Positions 61,101 to 63,825 of a stretch of 64,000 bases of DNA are shown one piece after another. Location: NCBI GenBank assembly GCA_964023205.1, contig OZ026844.1, positions 37,199,963 through 37,263,962 of the forward strand, given 5' to 3'. The DNA is from Lutraria lutraria (lineage: Eukaryota; Mollusca; Bivalvia; Venerida; Mactridae). The notes below the pieces were generated by a model. It saw only the letters and a list, made by a program, of their open reading frames with translations. It was not told the origin of the DNA and did not search any database. The position numbers were made by a program, and so were the translations under genes. The first letter of the stretch is position 1. Each line of letters opens with the position of its first letter.

Positions 61101-62169
61101 TATCTTTATCATAATGCTATTAAAATTCTAAATAGTCCCTCAAAACACATTGCAATTATTTATGTATATACATTCTATATTGTAGAAGAATCTTATATGA
61201 TAAGTCGTTACAATTTTAGATCGATGTCCGAGCAATATGGATAGTGAAGGGCAAATTCCCAGTTCCACCGAGTCCGATAGCGGAGCATCGAGTGTTACTG
61301 ATGTCGTGATTGATGGCAAGACTGCTAATCCACAGGAGAATATTGTTGTCAAAGATGGAAGCAAAATTACCCTTGTCATTACCAAGGCAACTACGATAAC
61401 GAATCTGATCATAAAAACTAAACGAGTGCGGTCAGTGACAATAGACACCCTGGAAGCAGCGGCCGACGGTGAAAACTTGATGACGGAAGCTAAGGTAAAT
61501 GCCAGATAAATGACCTGTCTTTCTCTGTCTGTCTGTTTGTCTGTCTTTGTGACCAAGTCGAGTGTGTTTGCTCATTACCTTAATATTTCAATCATGATTT
61601 ATATATGATGACTTTTTCAGACCACTACGCCTGTTGAAAAGGATATATTCGATGTTGATATCAGTGAATTGACGTCGAAACCGTTACGAAAGATCATTTT
61701 GACGTTGAATATTGATAAAATAGGCGGGTCAGAGGTTACTGCCGTCGAAGTCTTTGGATGTTTCCATCTTTATGGTAAACCTTCATAGTTAACACTTGTT
61801 TTCATAGTTAACTGGCTAAACTCACGTATCGTGATACGTTTTTTAACTTAACAATACTTGAGCTTTCCATAGCAGTCACTTGCTCGGAGCGCATGATTTT
61901 TTATGTGGACCAAAGTACCAACATTCTCTTCATCGGCCATGCAAAAATTGTCAAACAAGTTCCCGTTCCATGTTGCAGAGCTAGTCTATGAACGTTCATT
62001 TTTCTTGAGAACTTTTGTTTCTGCTCAAAATTCGTTCTTAAGTTTGCGATATAACAAAGAGGTCCCGATTTCAGTGACGTATGAATTTATATTATGTGAT
62101 ATCTTTTACAACACTTTTCAGGGACAACAACTACACAAGGTGCTGCTACTACCACTACAACAACTGAAG
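1099..62169 (+). CDS. Giant secreted VWD/C8/TIL - LDLa - tandem-repeat protein, 3' end missing
   Basis: One multi-exon gene explains almost all coding signal. Thirty-four exons from 1099 to 30721, then eleven three-exon cassettes, join in one frame; every junction is GT-AG and each phase matches its neighbour. Domain order: signal peptide, EMI-like, EGF, VWD1-C8-TIL, VWD2-C8-TIL-TIL, VWD3-C8-TIL, five LDLa, Thr-rich spacer, then repeated beta-rich domains with Thr-rich linkers. Three VWD assemblies followed by LDLa modules is the SCO-spondin order; gel-forming mucins and VWF share only the VWD part. The thrombospondin repeats of SCO-spondin are not seen here and the tail is different, so no symbol is given. 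The product should be secreted, heavily disulphide-bonded and O-glycosylated. No stop codon or polyadenylation region of this gene lies in the window. Confidence 0.88.
1167..2964 (+). other. Intron 1 (1.8 kb) with a 36-bp triplication
   Basis: AT-rich intron between the signal-peptide exon and the EMI exon. Its one clear structure is three tandem copies of a 36-bp unit at 1501-1608. No coding signal with splice sites was found in it. Confidence 0.6.
1501..1608. repeat. 36-bp minisatellite, 3 copies
   Basis: A unit beginning TATGTTGATTGTGGTG is repeated head to tail at 1501, 1537 and 1573 with almost no differences. The apparent open frame through it is a by-product of a 36-bp period, which is a multiple of three, and not a gene. 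Confidence 0.9.
2965..3960 (+). CDS. Exons 2-3: EMI-like N-terminal domain
   Basis: Exon 2 (2965-3114) follows a strong pyrimidine tract ending TTTCAG and uses donor GTAATA. Exon 3 (3887-3960) uses acceptor CAACAG and donor GTAAGA. Both enter in phase 2; exon 2 is exactly 150 nt, so the frame holds with or without it. Together they encode about 75 residues with cysteines in the contexts VCNE, DTCD and HTCFF, ending in [10 protein letters not shown]. The CC-[DP]-G-[YW]-x-G ending is the signature of the C-terminal half of EMI domains, which also precede the VWD repeats in SCO-spondin. Exon 3 is secure. Exon 2 rests on its splice sites, matching phase and cysteine content, and could be skipped in some transcripts. 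Confidence 0.68.
3321..3611 (+). mobile_element. tRNA-derived SINE
   Basis: 3322-3400 folds like a tRNA: GAGCC pairs with GGCTC at the ends, TGGTTAATTCAGTGG matches an A box, and GAGTTCGAACCCC matches a B box. A unique body follows, ending in a GGCGTTAAATCC stretch and an (AAAT)n tail near 3598-3610. This is the standard plan of a tRNA-headed SINE, sitting in intron 2. It is not a functional tRNA gene because the anticodon region does not fold well and the body continues past the acceptor stem. Confidence 0.7.
4511..4621 (+). CDS. Exon 4: EGF-like domain
   Basis: A 111-nt phase 1-1 exon with acceptor TTTCAG and donor GTATGG encodes one EGF module. The cysteines follow the C-x3-C-x6-C-x5-C-x-C-x10-C pattern within [13 protein letters not shown] and onward to RFCQFPG. 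It has no calcium-binding EGF signature (no D-x-N/D-E before the first Cys). A symmetrical single-exon EGF between the EMI-like segment and the first VWD is typical of extracellular mosaic proteins. The flanking introns 3 (3961-4510) and 4 (4622-5302) are AT-rich and show no further feature. Confidence 0.85.
5303..8230 (+). CDS. Exons 5-8: first VWD domain
   Basis: Exons 5303-5511, 6034-6142, 6796-6945 and 8145-8230 encode VWD1 and its C-terminal spacer. The start [20 protein letters not shown] is the typical first strand pair of a VWD domain (F-D-G-K...F-x-G-x-C). The end [10 protein letters not shown] followed by NDLFGPNG matches the conserved G-L-C-G-N-[YNF]-[DN]-G block. The residue before GLC is Thr, not Cys, so the CGLC isomerase-like motif used for multimerisation in VWF D1/D2 is absent. 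Phases run 1-0-1-1-0. Introns 6 and 7 hold a minisatellite (6441-6694) and otherwise featureless AT-rich sequence. Confidence 0.9.
6441..6694. repeat. 31-bp minisatellite, about 8 copies
   Basis: The unit GTCTACTTATATCGTGATAA..ATTGTGTCA recurs every 31 bp from 6441. Single-base variants appear in the first copy (GTTAA), the fifth (ATGGTG) and the later ones. It is confined to intron 6. Confidence 0.92.
6946..8144 (+). other. Intron 7 (1.2 kb), no clear feature
   Basis: AT-rich intronic sequence between the two last VWD1 exons. Part of 7470-7640 (with GGGAACCAGTTTAAA) resembles an inverted stretch at 15790-15880, so both may be remnants of one dispersed repeat. No coding or RNA gene signal was seen. 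Confidence 0.4.
8777..9334 (+). CDS. Exons 9-10: first C8 domain
   Basis: Exons 8777-8896 and 9175-9334 encode the eight-cysteine module that follows a VWD domain. Visible landmarks are [23 protein letters not shown], then [17 protein letters not shown] and HRCACNG. The [FY]-x-x-C-x-x-[DE]-x-C centre is the family hallmark. Exon 9 enters and leaves in phase 0; exon 10 leaves in phase 1. Its place directly after VWD1 and before a TIL domain is the canonical VWD-C8-TIL order. Intron 10 (9335-9965) contains a possible degenerate transposon end near 9560-9715 and nothing else. Confidence 0.9.
9966..10209 (+). CDS. Exon 11: first TIL domain
   Basis: A 244-nt exon (phase 1 to 2) encodes a trypsin-inhibitor-like cysteine-rich domain. 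It opens [10 protein letters not shown], contains [10 protein letters not shown] with [12 protein letters not shown], and passes into a VWC-like stub (QQCNL, completed as [10 protein letters not shown] in the next exon). C-x-C-P-x-G...C-[VI]-x-x-x-x-C-P-C is the TIL signature. No protease-inhibitory function is implied; in VWD proteins the TIL domain is structural. Confidence 0.88.
10557..10730. repeat. 34-bp minisatellite, 5 copies
   Basis: The unit TTCTACTTGTACTGGGCCAC plus TTTCTGTGTTTGTT repeats at 10562, 10596, 10630, 10664 and 10698, in intron 11. The repeat keeps two forward frames open by chance; no splice sites or domain match support translation. Confidence 0.92.
11023..12487 (+). 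CDS. Exons 12-14: second VWD domain
   Basis: Exons 11023-11170, 11473-11790 and 12326-12487 complete the TIL/VWC stub and encode VWD2. The start [19 protein letters not shown] shows the VWD opening with F-D-G; the end [16 protein letters not shown] is a diverged form of G-L-C-G-N-x-D. The usual Leu is Met, the Asn is Lys, and the residue before G-M-C is Ile, so the CXXC multimerisation motif is missing. The middle exon (106 codons, phase 0-0) has few cysteines and many Lys and Glu residues, making this the most diverged of the three VWDs. Exon 14 also carries the first cysteines of the next C8 domain. Confidence 0.85.
12860..12930 (+). mobile_element. Possible tRNA-derived SINE fragment
   Basis: CGCAG and CTGCG at 12901-12919 form a perfect five-pair T-arm around GTTTGAATC, a good B-box match. 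No convincing A box or acceptor stem is visible, so this is at most a decayed SINE head. Confidence 0.3.
13066..13300 (+). CDS. Exon 15: second C8 domain
   Basis: A 235-nt exon (phase 0 to 1), with acceptor TTTTCAG and donor GTAAGT, encodes most of the second C8. Landmarks are [35 protein letters not shown] and KQMC. The first cysteines (SSSCGL, TRCNF) come from exon 14. [10 protein letters not shown] matches the central C8 motif closely. Intron 14 (12488-13065) contains a possible tRNA-derived repeat at 12860-12925. Confidence 0.88.
13301..14091 (+). other. Intron 15 (0.8 kb), no clear feature
   Basis: AT-rich sequence without tandem repeats, open frames or RNA-like folds that stand out. 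Confidence 0.4.
14092..14350 (+). CDS. Exon 16: second TIL domain
   Basis: A 259-nt exon encodes [13 protein letters not shown], then [16 protein letters not shown] and [12 protein letters not shown], the full TIL cysteine series. It ends with a VWC-like stub (RDCETC, completed in exon 17). Two acceptors six bases apart are possible: TAG ending at 14091, or TTCCAG ending at 14097. Both keep the frame and differ by two residues (FPDIQC versus YIQC after the junction). The first is used for the coordinates. Confidence 0.87.
14518..14591 (+). ncRNA. Hammerhead-ribozyme-like motif (type I layout)
   Basis: In intron 16 an 11-bp perfect inverted repeat (14518-14528 with 14581-14591) encloses the hammerhead core in order: CTGATGA at 14532-14538, GAAA at 14556-14559, and GTC at 14568-14570. 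AC and GT around a seven-base loop give the very short stem III of ribozymes found in Penelope-like elements and retrozymes. Stem II is weak: GTGC-ACTAA-GCCC has one mismatch and three extra A bases precede it. The base pair next to the core in stem I is also A-A. The core is intact but self-cleavage may be lost. Confidence 0.38.
14618..15397 (+). CDS. Exons 17-19: extra TIL-like module and linker to VWD3
   Basis: Exons 14618-14810, 15059-15150 and 15348-15397 (phases 2-0-2-1) encode a cysteine-rich connector. It has VCENGTIHC (end of the VWC stub), [23 protein letters not shown], then [11 protein letters not shown], a second TIL-type ending, and finally MTCIHSKWD and TCP before VWD3. The last exon is only 50 nt but has good splice sites (TTTACAG and GTATGT). 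A TIL-like repeat without its own VWD-C8 is seen in several VWD proteins and here makes the second assembly longer than the other two. Confidence 0.82.
16066..16205 (-). mobile_element. MITE-like fragment
   Basis: Read on the minus strand this stretch has the GAGGGCCGCTCTGAAGAGGTT end shared with elements at 19791-19975 and 27314-27478, and a similar interior with GGTTGTTGCTCAA. It lies in intron 19 and has decayed. Confidence 0.4.
16244..16668. repeat. 46-bp minisatellite, 9 copies, palindromic core
   Basis: The unit ACATAGTTCTAACTATAGTC plus TTGGCTATACACATGTACATGTAGAA recurs from 16256 with a 46-bp period. One copy carries about eight extra bases near 16478-16485 and the next is slightly short. 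Each unit contains the self-complementary ACATGTACATGT and the inverted pair TAGTT..AACTA, so single strands could fold into hairpins. It occupies part of intron 19. Confidence 0.92.
16860..18418 (+). CDS. Exons 20-22: third VWD domain
   Basis: Exons 16860-17109, 17788-17876 and 18290-18418 (phases 1-2-1-1) encode VWD3. It opens [20 protein letters not shown] with GGSCTYTML, a textbook VWD start, and ends [10 protein letters not shown]. As in the other two, the position before GLC is not Cys (here Lys), so the CGLC motif is absent. Internal cysteines lie in [12 protein letters not shown]. All splice sites are consensus (TTTGTAG/GTACTG, TTTACAG/GTAAGT, TTTCATAG/GTAAAA). Confidence 0.9.
17421..17745. 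repeat. 33-bp AT-rich minisatellite, about 10 copies
   Basis: AATCTATGGTTTTATTTTAT followed by CATTATTGTAATT repeats with a 33-bp period through intron 20. Copies differ at a few bases (GGTC for GGTT, AATAAATC for AATTAATC). Confidence 0.9.
18419..19160 (+). other. Intron 22 (0.7 kb), low-complexity patch only
   Basis: The intron carries an AT-rich degenerate repeat of TATATTTCATTATATTATAC type at about 18900-18970. No gene-like signal is present. Confidence 0.45.
19161..20170 (+). CDS. Exons 23-25: third C8 domain
   Basis: Exons 19161-19225, 19381-19526 and 20061-20170 (phases 1-0-2-1) encode C8-3. Cysteines appear in [29 protein letters not shown], then [24 protein letters not shown] and ADLCARSG, ending QQLC. 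Y-x-x-C-x-x-D-A-C-G-C is a strong match to the C8 centre. An extra C-x-C-x-C cluster follows the core. Intron 24 (19527-20060) is largely filled by a MITE. Confidence 0.88.
19791..19975 (+). mobile_element. MITE-like element with terminal inverted repeats
   Basis: ACAACCTCTCC on the left and GGAGATTTTGCACTGTAT on the right are imperfect inverted ends of a non-coding element of about 185 bp. Ends and interior (GAGGTTGTTGCTCAAG, GACGCTCTGGAG) match copies at 27314-27478, 16066-16205 and the left edge of the window. It has no open frame and would depend on a transposase elsewhere. Confidence 0.5.
20576..21847 (+). CDS. Exons 26-27: TIL domain of the third assembly
   Basis: Exons 20576-20722 and 21754-21847 (phases 1-1-2) encode [20 protein letters not shown], with [34 protein letters not shown] and a VWC stub NCGPC. 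This is the most canonical TIL in the gene, with C-x-x-C-x3-C spacing and CVPxxECPC at its end. Intron 26 (20723-21753) contains short imperfect repeats of CTGGAGATACGTTT at about 21558-21660 and no other feature. Confidence 0.9.
22063..22107. repeat. (GT)n microsatellite
   Basis: An almost pure GT run flanked by CGCG lies in intron 27. Confidence 0.9.
22187..22335 (+). CDS. Exon 28: VWC stub end plus LDLa domain 1
   Basis: The exon (phase 2 to 1) finishes the third VWC-like stub with [13 protein letters not shown] and encodes the first LDL-receptor class A module. [20 protein letters not shown] is followed by GTPDC and TDGSDELGC. All six cysteines and the calcium-site acidic residues (D-x-x-D..GSDE) are present. 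Fusing the stub to the LDLa in one exon marks the boundary between head and LDLa array. Confidence 0.92.
22336..23463 (+). other. Intron 28 (1.1 kb)
   Basis: The intron shows a G run at about 23150-23161 and a B-box-like GGTTCGAACTC at 22581-22591 that may come from an old SINE. Nothing else stands out. Confidence 0.4.
23464..23586 (+). CDS. Exon 29: LDLa domain 2
   Basis: A symmetrical phase 1-1 exon of 123 nt encodes one LDLa module: [40 protein letters not shown]. All six cysteines are present. The loop before SDE is DMDK rather than the usual DG, a small insertion next to the calcium site; SDE itself is intact. LDLa modules bind calcium and typically basic ligands. Confidence 0.93.
24055..24093 (-). 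ncRNA. Hammerhead-ribozyme-like motif
   Basis: On the minus strand AGTTGC (24093-24088) is followed by CTGAGGA, which fits the hammerhead CUGANGA core. Then come AGTAAATTAC (possible short stem II GTAA/TTAC), GAAA, CGCG, TA, and GCAACT, which pairs perfectly with the first six bases as stem I. Cleavage would follow GUA, an allowed NUH triplet. Stem III is only the palindrome ACGCGT, which would need dimer formation, as known for minimal hammerheads in Penelope-like elements. The order of parts and the flush stem I argue against chance. Confidence 0.42.
24236..24606. repeat. 46-bp minisatellite that duplicates a 3' splice site
   Basis: The unit contains intron end TTTATATCTTTATCATTGTACAG plus the first 22 coding bases of exon 30. 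It repeats every 46 bp, giving eight identical TTGTACAG acceptors whose last G lies at 24262, 24308, 24354, 24400, 24446, 24492, 24538 and 24584. Only the last leads into the full LDLa exon; in the same entry phase any earlier one runs into TGA after about 16 codons. Copies vary by GATGATGAT/GATGATAAT. Confidence 0.95.
24585..24713 (+). CDS. Exon 30: LDLa domain 3
   Basis: A phase 1-1 exon of 129 nt (donor GTAAAT) encodes [28 protein letters not shown] and [14 protein letters not shown], a complete LDLa with its calcium-binding GSDE. The acceptor is the last of eight tandem copies in the minisatellite just upstream, so this exon may be spliced inefficiently or variably. Its symmetrical phase means skipping would remove one LDLa without a frameshift. 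Confidence 0.92.
25431..25547 (+). CDS. Exon 31: LDLa domain 4
   Basis: A 117-nt phase 1-1 exon encodes [36 protein letters not shown], then NC. All six cysteines and the complete [12 protein letters not shown] calcium site are present. NIT gives a potential N-glycosylation site. The acceptor is TTTCAG and the donor GTAAGA. Confidence 0.94.
25992..26055 (-). mobile_element. tRNA-derived SINE head (minus strand)
   Basis: Read on the minus strand: GCCCGATTAGCTCAGTTGT (A box), then GCAAGTTCGAGCCCCGCATT (B box and T-arm). This is a recognisable tRNA head; the body probably runs on towards 25930. Its outer end abuts the 60-bp minisatellite at 26051. Confidence 0.55.
26051..26504. repeat. 60-bp minisatellite, 7.6 identical copies
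   Basis: A 60-bp unit beginning TGGTTAATATCCCAGTCAAT is repeated at 26051, 26111, 26171, 26231, 26291, 26351, 26411 and partially at 26471. The copies appear identical. Because 60 is a multiple of three, one minus-strand frame stays open for 184 codons, but the repeat sits inside intron 31 beside a SINE and is not a credible gene. Confidence 0.96.
26915..27058 (+). CDS. Exon 32: LDLa domain 5, atypical
   Basis: A phase 1-1 exon of 144 nt encodes [32 protein letters not shown] and SNGEDEINC. It has two extra cysteines (GCTC and CTC), eight in all. The acidic motif is NGEDE instead of DGSDE, so calcium binding may be altered. The exon then starts a linker, HMPMTT, leading into Thr-rich sequence, so it closes the LDLa block. 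Confidence 0.88.
27314..27478 (+). mobile_element. MITE-like element, best-preserved copy
   Basis: GCAGTGCAACCTCT (27317-27330) and AGAGGTTGCACTGTAT (27463-27478) are near-perfect terminal inverted repeats of a 165-bp non-coding element. The interior shares GGCCGCTCTGGAG and TTGTTGCTC with the copy at 19791-19975. Frames open across it are incidental. Confidence 0.6.
27876..27895. promoter_or_regulatory. Two consensus CRE palindromes
   Basis: TGACGTCA occurs at 27876-27883 and again at 27888-27895, separated by four bases. This is the perfect CREB/ATF binding site twice in 20 bases, inside an intron. Function is unknown. Confidence 0.4.
28009..28149. repeat. 141-bp near-perfect palindrome (foldback element)
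   Basis: The first roughly 70 bases pair with the last roughly 70 around a centre near 28079. The outer 41 bases on each side, from GAATACATGGTTGGTG to GGTTTATCCGG, differ at only two positions. An inner block (AAAGCG..ATCTTGGC) continues the pairing after a short mismatched stretch. No unique internal sequence remains, so it is either a foldback-type mobile element or a hairpin formed by a local inverted duplication. Confidence 0.85.
29721..29767 (-). ncRNA. Hammerhead-ribozyme-like motif
   Basis: On the minus strand ATTTATTATC is followed by CTGAAGA (CUGANGA core), then AGCCAATGCGGC (stem II GCC/GGC with loop AATGC), GAAA, CG, TA and GATATAATAA. The last segment pairs with the first through GATA/TATC and, after a two-base bulge, ATAAAT/ATTTAT. 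The extra A between core and stem II also occurs in the motif at 24055-24093, suggesting one family. Stem III is reduced to the palindrome ACGT, so only a dimeric form could be active. Confidence 0.4.
29846..29884 (+). CDS. Exon 33: Thr-rich micro-exon
   Basis: A 39-nt phase 1-1 exon between TTTCAG and GTAGGC encodes [13 protein letters not shown]. It continues the Thr-rich linker that begins at the end of exon 32. Support is the splice sites, the phase and the composition; a 13-codon exon has no domain evidence of its own. Confidence 0.6.
   Translation, partial: LLSKCRPLHRSY
30674..30721 (+). CDS. Exon 34: diverged founder copy of the Thr-rich linker exon
   Basis: A 48-nt phase 1-1 exon encodes [16 protein letters not shown]. 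It is clearly homologous to linker exon C of the array ([16 protein letters not shown]) and shares its donor GGTAATGTATCATT and about 200 bases of following intron, but with many substitutions. It is the oldest visible member of the repeat family and precedes the identical units. The Thr-rich sequence should carry O-linked glycans. Confidence 0.8.
31141..31328 (+). mobile_element. Degenerate MITE inside each array unit
   Basis: TACAGCCAAACCCGTGTTAG with ATCCACCT on the left, and AGGTGGATGG with TTTGACTGTGTA on the right, are imperfect inverted ends. Internal ATGGCCATCCTGTG resembles the GGCCACC repeats of such elements. It predates the amplification because every unit carries it at the same place (next copies at +2746 bp steps). 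Confidence 0.45.
31391..31434 (-). ncRNA. Hammerhead-like remnant carried by every array unit
   Basis: Minus strand: TATTATTGCC, then CTTATGA, stem II GTC-TAAT-GAC (perfect), GAAA, CCGG, TC and GGCTATT. GCC/GGC forms stem I next to the core, cleavage would follow GUC, and stem III is the palindrome ACCGGT. The core reads CUUAUGA where a hammerhead needs CUGAUGA; G5 is essential, so this copy is probably inactive. Further copies start at 34137, 36883, 40875, 43621, 46367, 49113, 51859, 54605, 57351, 60097 and 62843. Confidence 0.38.
31519..31700. repeat. Cluster of TTCATGAA palindromes in the array intron
   Basis: Six copies or close variants of GTTCATGAAC occur within 180 bases (near 31521, 31541, 31577, 31591, 31648 and 31686). 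They can pair with themselves or each other in many ways. The cluster is repeated once per unit and has no coding content. Confidence 0.6.
32514..33463 (+). CDS. Array cassette 1: beta-rich domain plus Thr-rich linker
   Basis: Exon A 32514-32788 (phase 1 to 0), exon B 32915-33068 (0 to 1) and exon C 33416-33463 (1 to 1) add 159 codons. A and B encode a domain starting [11 protein letters not shown] and ending [12 protein letters not shown], with only those two cysteines, about 135 residues apart. Its middle alternates hydrophobic and polar residues ([32 protein letters not shown]), as in a beta-sandwich. Two terminal cysteines and a V-E-V-[FY]-G-C ending recall F5/8 type C (discoidin) domains, but the aromatic landmarks of that family are missing, so this is a fold guess. 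Exon C encodes [16 protein letters not shown], a likely O-glycosylated linker. All six splice sites are consensus. Confidence 0.85.
35260..36209 (+). CDS. Array cassette 2
   Basis: Exons 35260-35534, 35661-35814 and 36162-36209. No difference from cassette 1 was seen. Confidence 0.85.
37747..38990. mobile_element. 1.25-kb insertion in the third array unit
   Basis: Unit 3 matches the others up to GTTACTAAA at 37746 and again from AAAAACGGATGG at 38991; the sequence between is absent from all other copies. GGAATTTGAT near the left end (37770-37779) is the reverse complement of ATCAAATTCC at the right end (38981-38990), a possible terminal inverted repeat although not flush on the left. Two extra A bases at the junction might be a target duplication. 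No convincing coding region lies inside, so a non-autonomous DNA transposon is the best guess. It sits in the intron and leaves the cassette intact. Confidence 0.65.
39252..40201 (+). CDS. Array cassette 3, with a Lys-to-Asn variant
   Basis: Exons 39252-39526, 39653-39806 and 40154-40201. Exon B reads TPVENDIF where the other copies read TPVEKDIF (AAG to AAT, 39671-39673). This is the only amino-acid difference noticed among the eleven cassettes, in the same unit that carries the 1.25-kb insertion. Confidence 0.85.
41998..42947 (+). CDS. Array cassette 4
   Basis: Exons 41998-42272, 42399-42552 and 42900-42947. It has the common Lys form of exon B. Confidence 0.85.
44744..45693 (+). CDS. Array cassette 5
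   Basis: Exons 44744-45018, 45145-45298 and 45646-45693. No difference from cassette 1 was seen. Confidence 0.85.
47490..48439 (+). CDS. Array cassette 6
   Basis: Exons 47490-47764, 47891-48044 and 48392-48439. No difference from cassette 1 was seen. Confidence 0.85.
50236..51185 (+). CDS. Array cassette 7
   Basis: Exons 50236-50510, 50637-50790 and 51138-51185. No difference from cassette 1 was seen. Confidence 0.85.
52982..53931 (+). CDS. Array cassette 8
   Basis: Exons 52982-53256, 53383-53536 and 53884-53931. The intron between B and C has CTTGCTCCGAGC at 53641-53652 where all other copies have CTTGCTCGGAGC, a marker for this unit. Confidence 0.85.
55728..56677 (+). CDS. Array cassette 9
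   Basis: Exons 55728-56002, 56129-56282 and 56630-56677. No difference from cassette 1 was seen. Confidence 0.85.
58474..59423 (+). CDS. Array cassette 10
   Basis: Exons 58474-58748, 58875-59028 and 59376-59423. No difference from cassette 1 was seen. Confidence 0.85.
61220..62169 (+). CDS. Array cassette 11, last complete one in the window
   Basis: Exons 61220-61494, 61621-61774 and 62122-62169. The donor after exon C is intact, so the transcript must continue into the next unit, whose exons fall in or beyond the assembly gap. Confidence 0.85.
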
Positions 62170-63625
62170 GTAATGTATCATTAATTTTGTATTGTTAGAA
62201 TTGTACGTATTTTCTGCATGTAACATTTCTTTTGGTGTTGATTTCAAAAGCCGGTTGATGTCCCTATTTCCTAATGTCGTTTAATAAGCCTTGATCATTC
62301 GAATTGATCCAACTATAAAACGTACCTTAGCAAATCACTTGGGTACGTTTATCAACGCTCTTACACAGTCTAAATTGTTGCCAATTGATCAACGAAGGGT
62401 TTGTTTGCTTTGATGTTGTACCATAACAGGGTTTGTTTCACTTAGTTACATATTTGAATGATAGAATGGCGCCGTGTGTGAAATAAAGTAATAAATCACA
62501 TTTGCATTACTATTTTACAAGACTGCATTAACATTTCGAGACGAAATAATCCGGCATGTTTTTTCTTTTAATTAAAGTAAGAATTTAAGTAAATACAGCC
62601 AAACCCGTGTTAGCATCCACCTCCTAATAATGGCCATCCTGTGAATAAAAGCCAGTCTTTTAAGAACCGTCACTGATTATTTAGAACAAAATTGTTTTTT
62701 AATAAAGTCTATCGGTCATTGAAGGCCACATTGTATCATCCCAAGGTGGATGGTCTTTGTTTACATGTTTGACTGTGTATATATATATACATATATAATG
62801 AAAAATAATTAACGTTTCACAGGTATTATAATTATTTCATTTAATAGCCGACCGGTTTCGTCATTAGACTCATAAGGGCAATAATACTAAAATGGCGTCA
62901 AAACTACGTAAATACTACTGAAAGTTTGCAAAGCACCGAGAATCACCACAGTATACAGTCTGAACTTTTGATGTTCATGAACAGTTCTTAAGTTTCATGA
63001 ATTGTTTACAGACTTCAGTTGATGAACAGTTCATGAAACTCAGGTTCATGAGCTGTTGATGAGTTATATTGATGTACCTTGATTAACTTTGATGAAAAAT
63101 TCATGAAATTTCATACACTGTTAATGAACATCATCAGTTCATGAACAAATTCTCAACAGGAGTGTTGTCTTAATTATGAATTATGATTTGAGGGTCAAAT
63201 ATATTGTCTTGAAAAGTACATCTTCAAGCCAATTAACCACAATTATCAAGGAAAAGTTACATTCTAAAAGTCATGACATACAGTGAGAAATTAATAACTG
63301 AAAACCAAACAAATTCAGTACGCTTTGATTTGTATACACACATTGAATTGTACTGAACTTCTGACCCTGTGTCATTCTGTAAACTCTCTACACTGAGATT
63401 GTGACACTAATTTTGTGAATGAAACTATTTCTAGTATGTAGTAAATCTTGTCACCAGGACAGAATATGAATGAACTTTAGCGTAGATGAATACTTAATCA
63501 TTATACTGATAGTTTTACGGTTTAAATTGCCAGAATATTTTCCGTGCTTTCAAAATCAACAGAATAGAATCCCGCAAAATGTCTTCAACATTTATCAAAA
63601 CTGCAACGACCGCAAGTGGTACTAC

Positions 63626-63825
63626 NNNNNNNNNNNNNNNNNNNNNNNNNNNNNNNNNNNNNNNNNNNNNNNNNNNNNNNNNNNNNNNNNNNNNNNNNNN
63701 NNNNNNNNNNNNNNNNNNNNNNNNNNNNNNNNNNNNNNNNNNNNNNNNNNNNNNNNNNNNNNNNNNNNNNNNNNNNNNNNNNNNNNNNNNNNNNNNNNNN
63801 NNNNNNNNNNNNNNNNNNNNNNNNN
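63626..63825. other. Assembly gap of 200 N inside the array
   Basis: Exactly 200 N replace unknown sequence. Left of it the twelfth unit stops about 1240 bases in; right of it the sequence restarts about 145 bases into a unit. If only one junction is missing, about 1650 bases belong here, so 200 is a placeholder and the true number of units is unknown. Confidence 0.97.
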
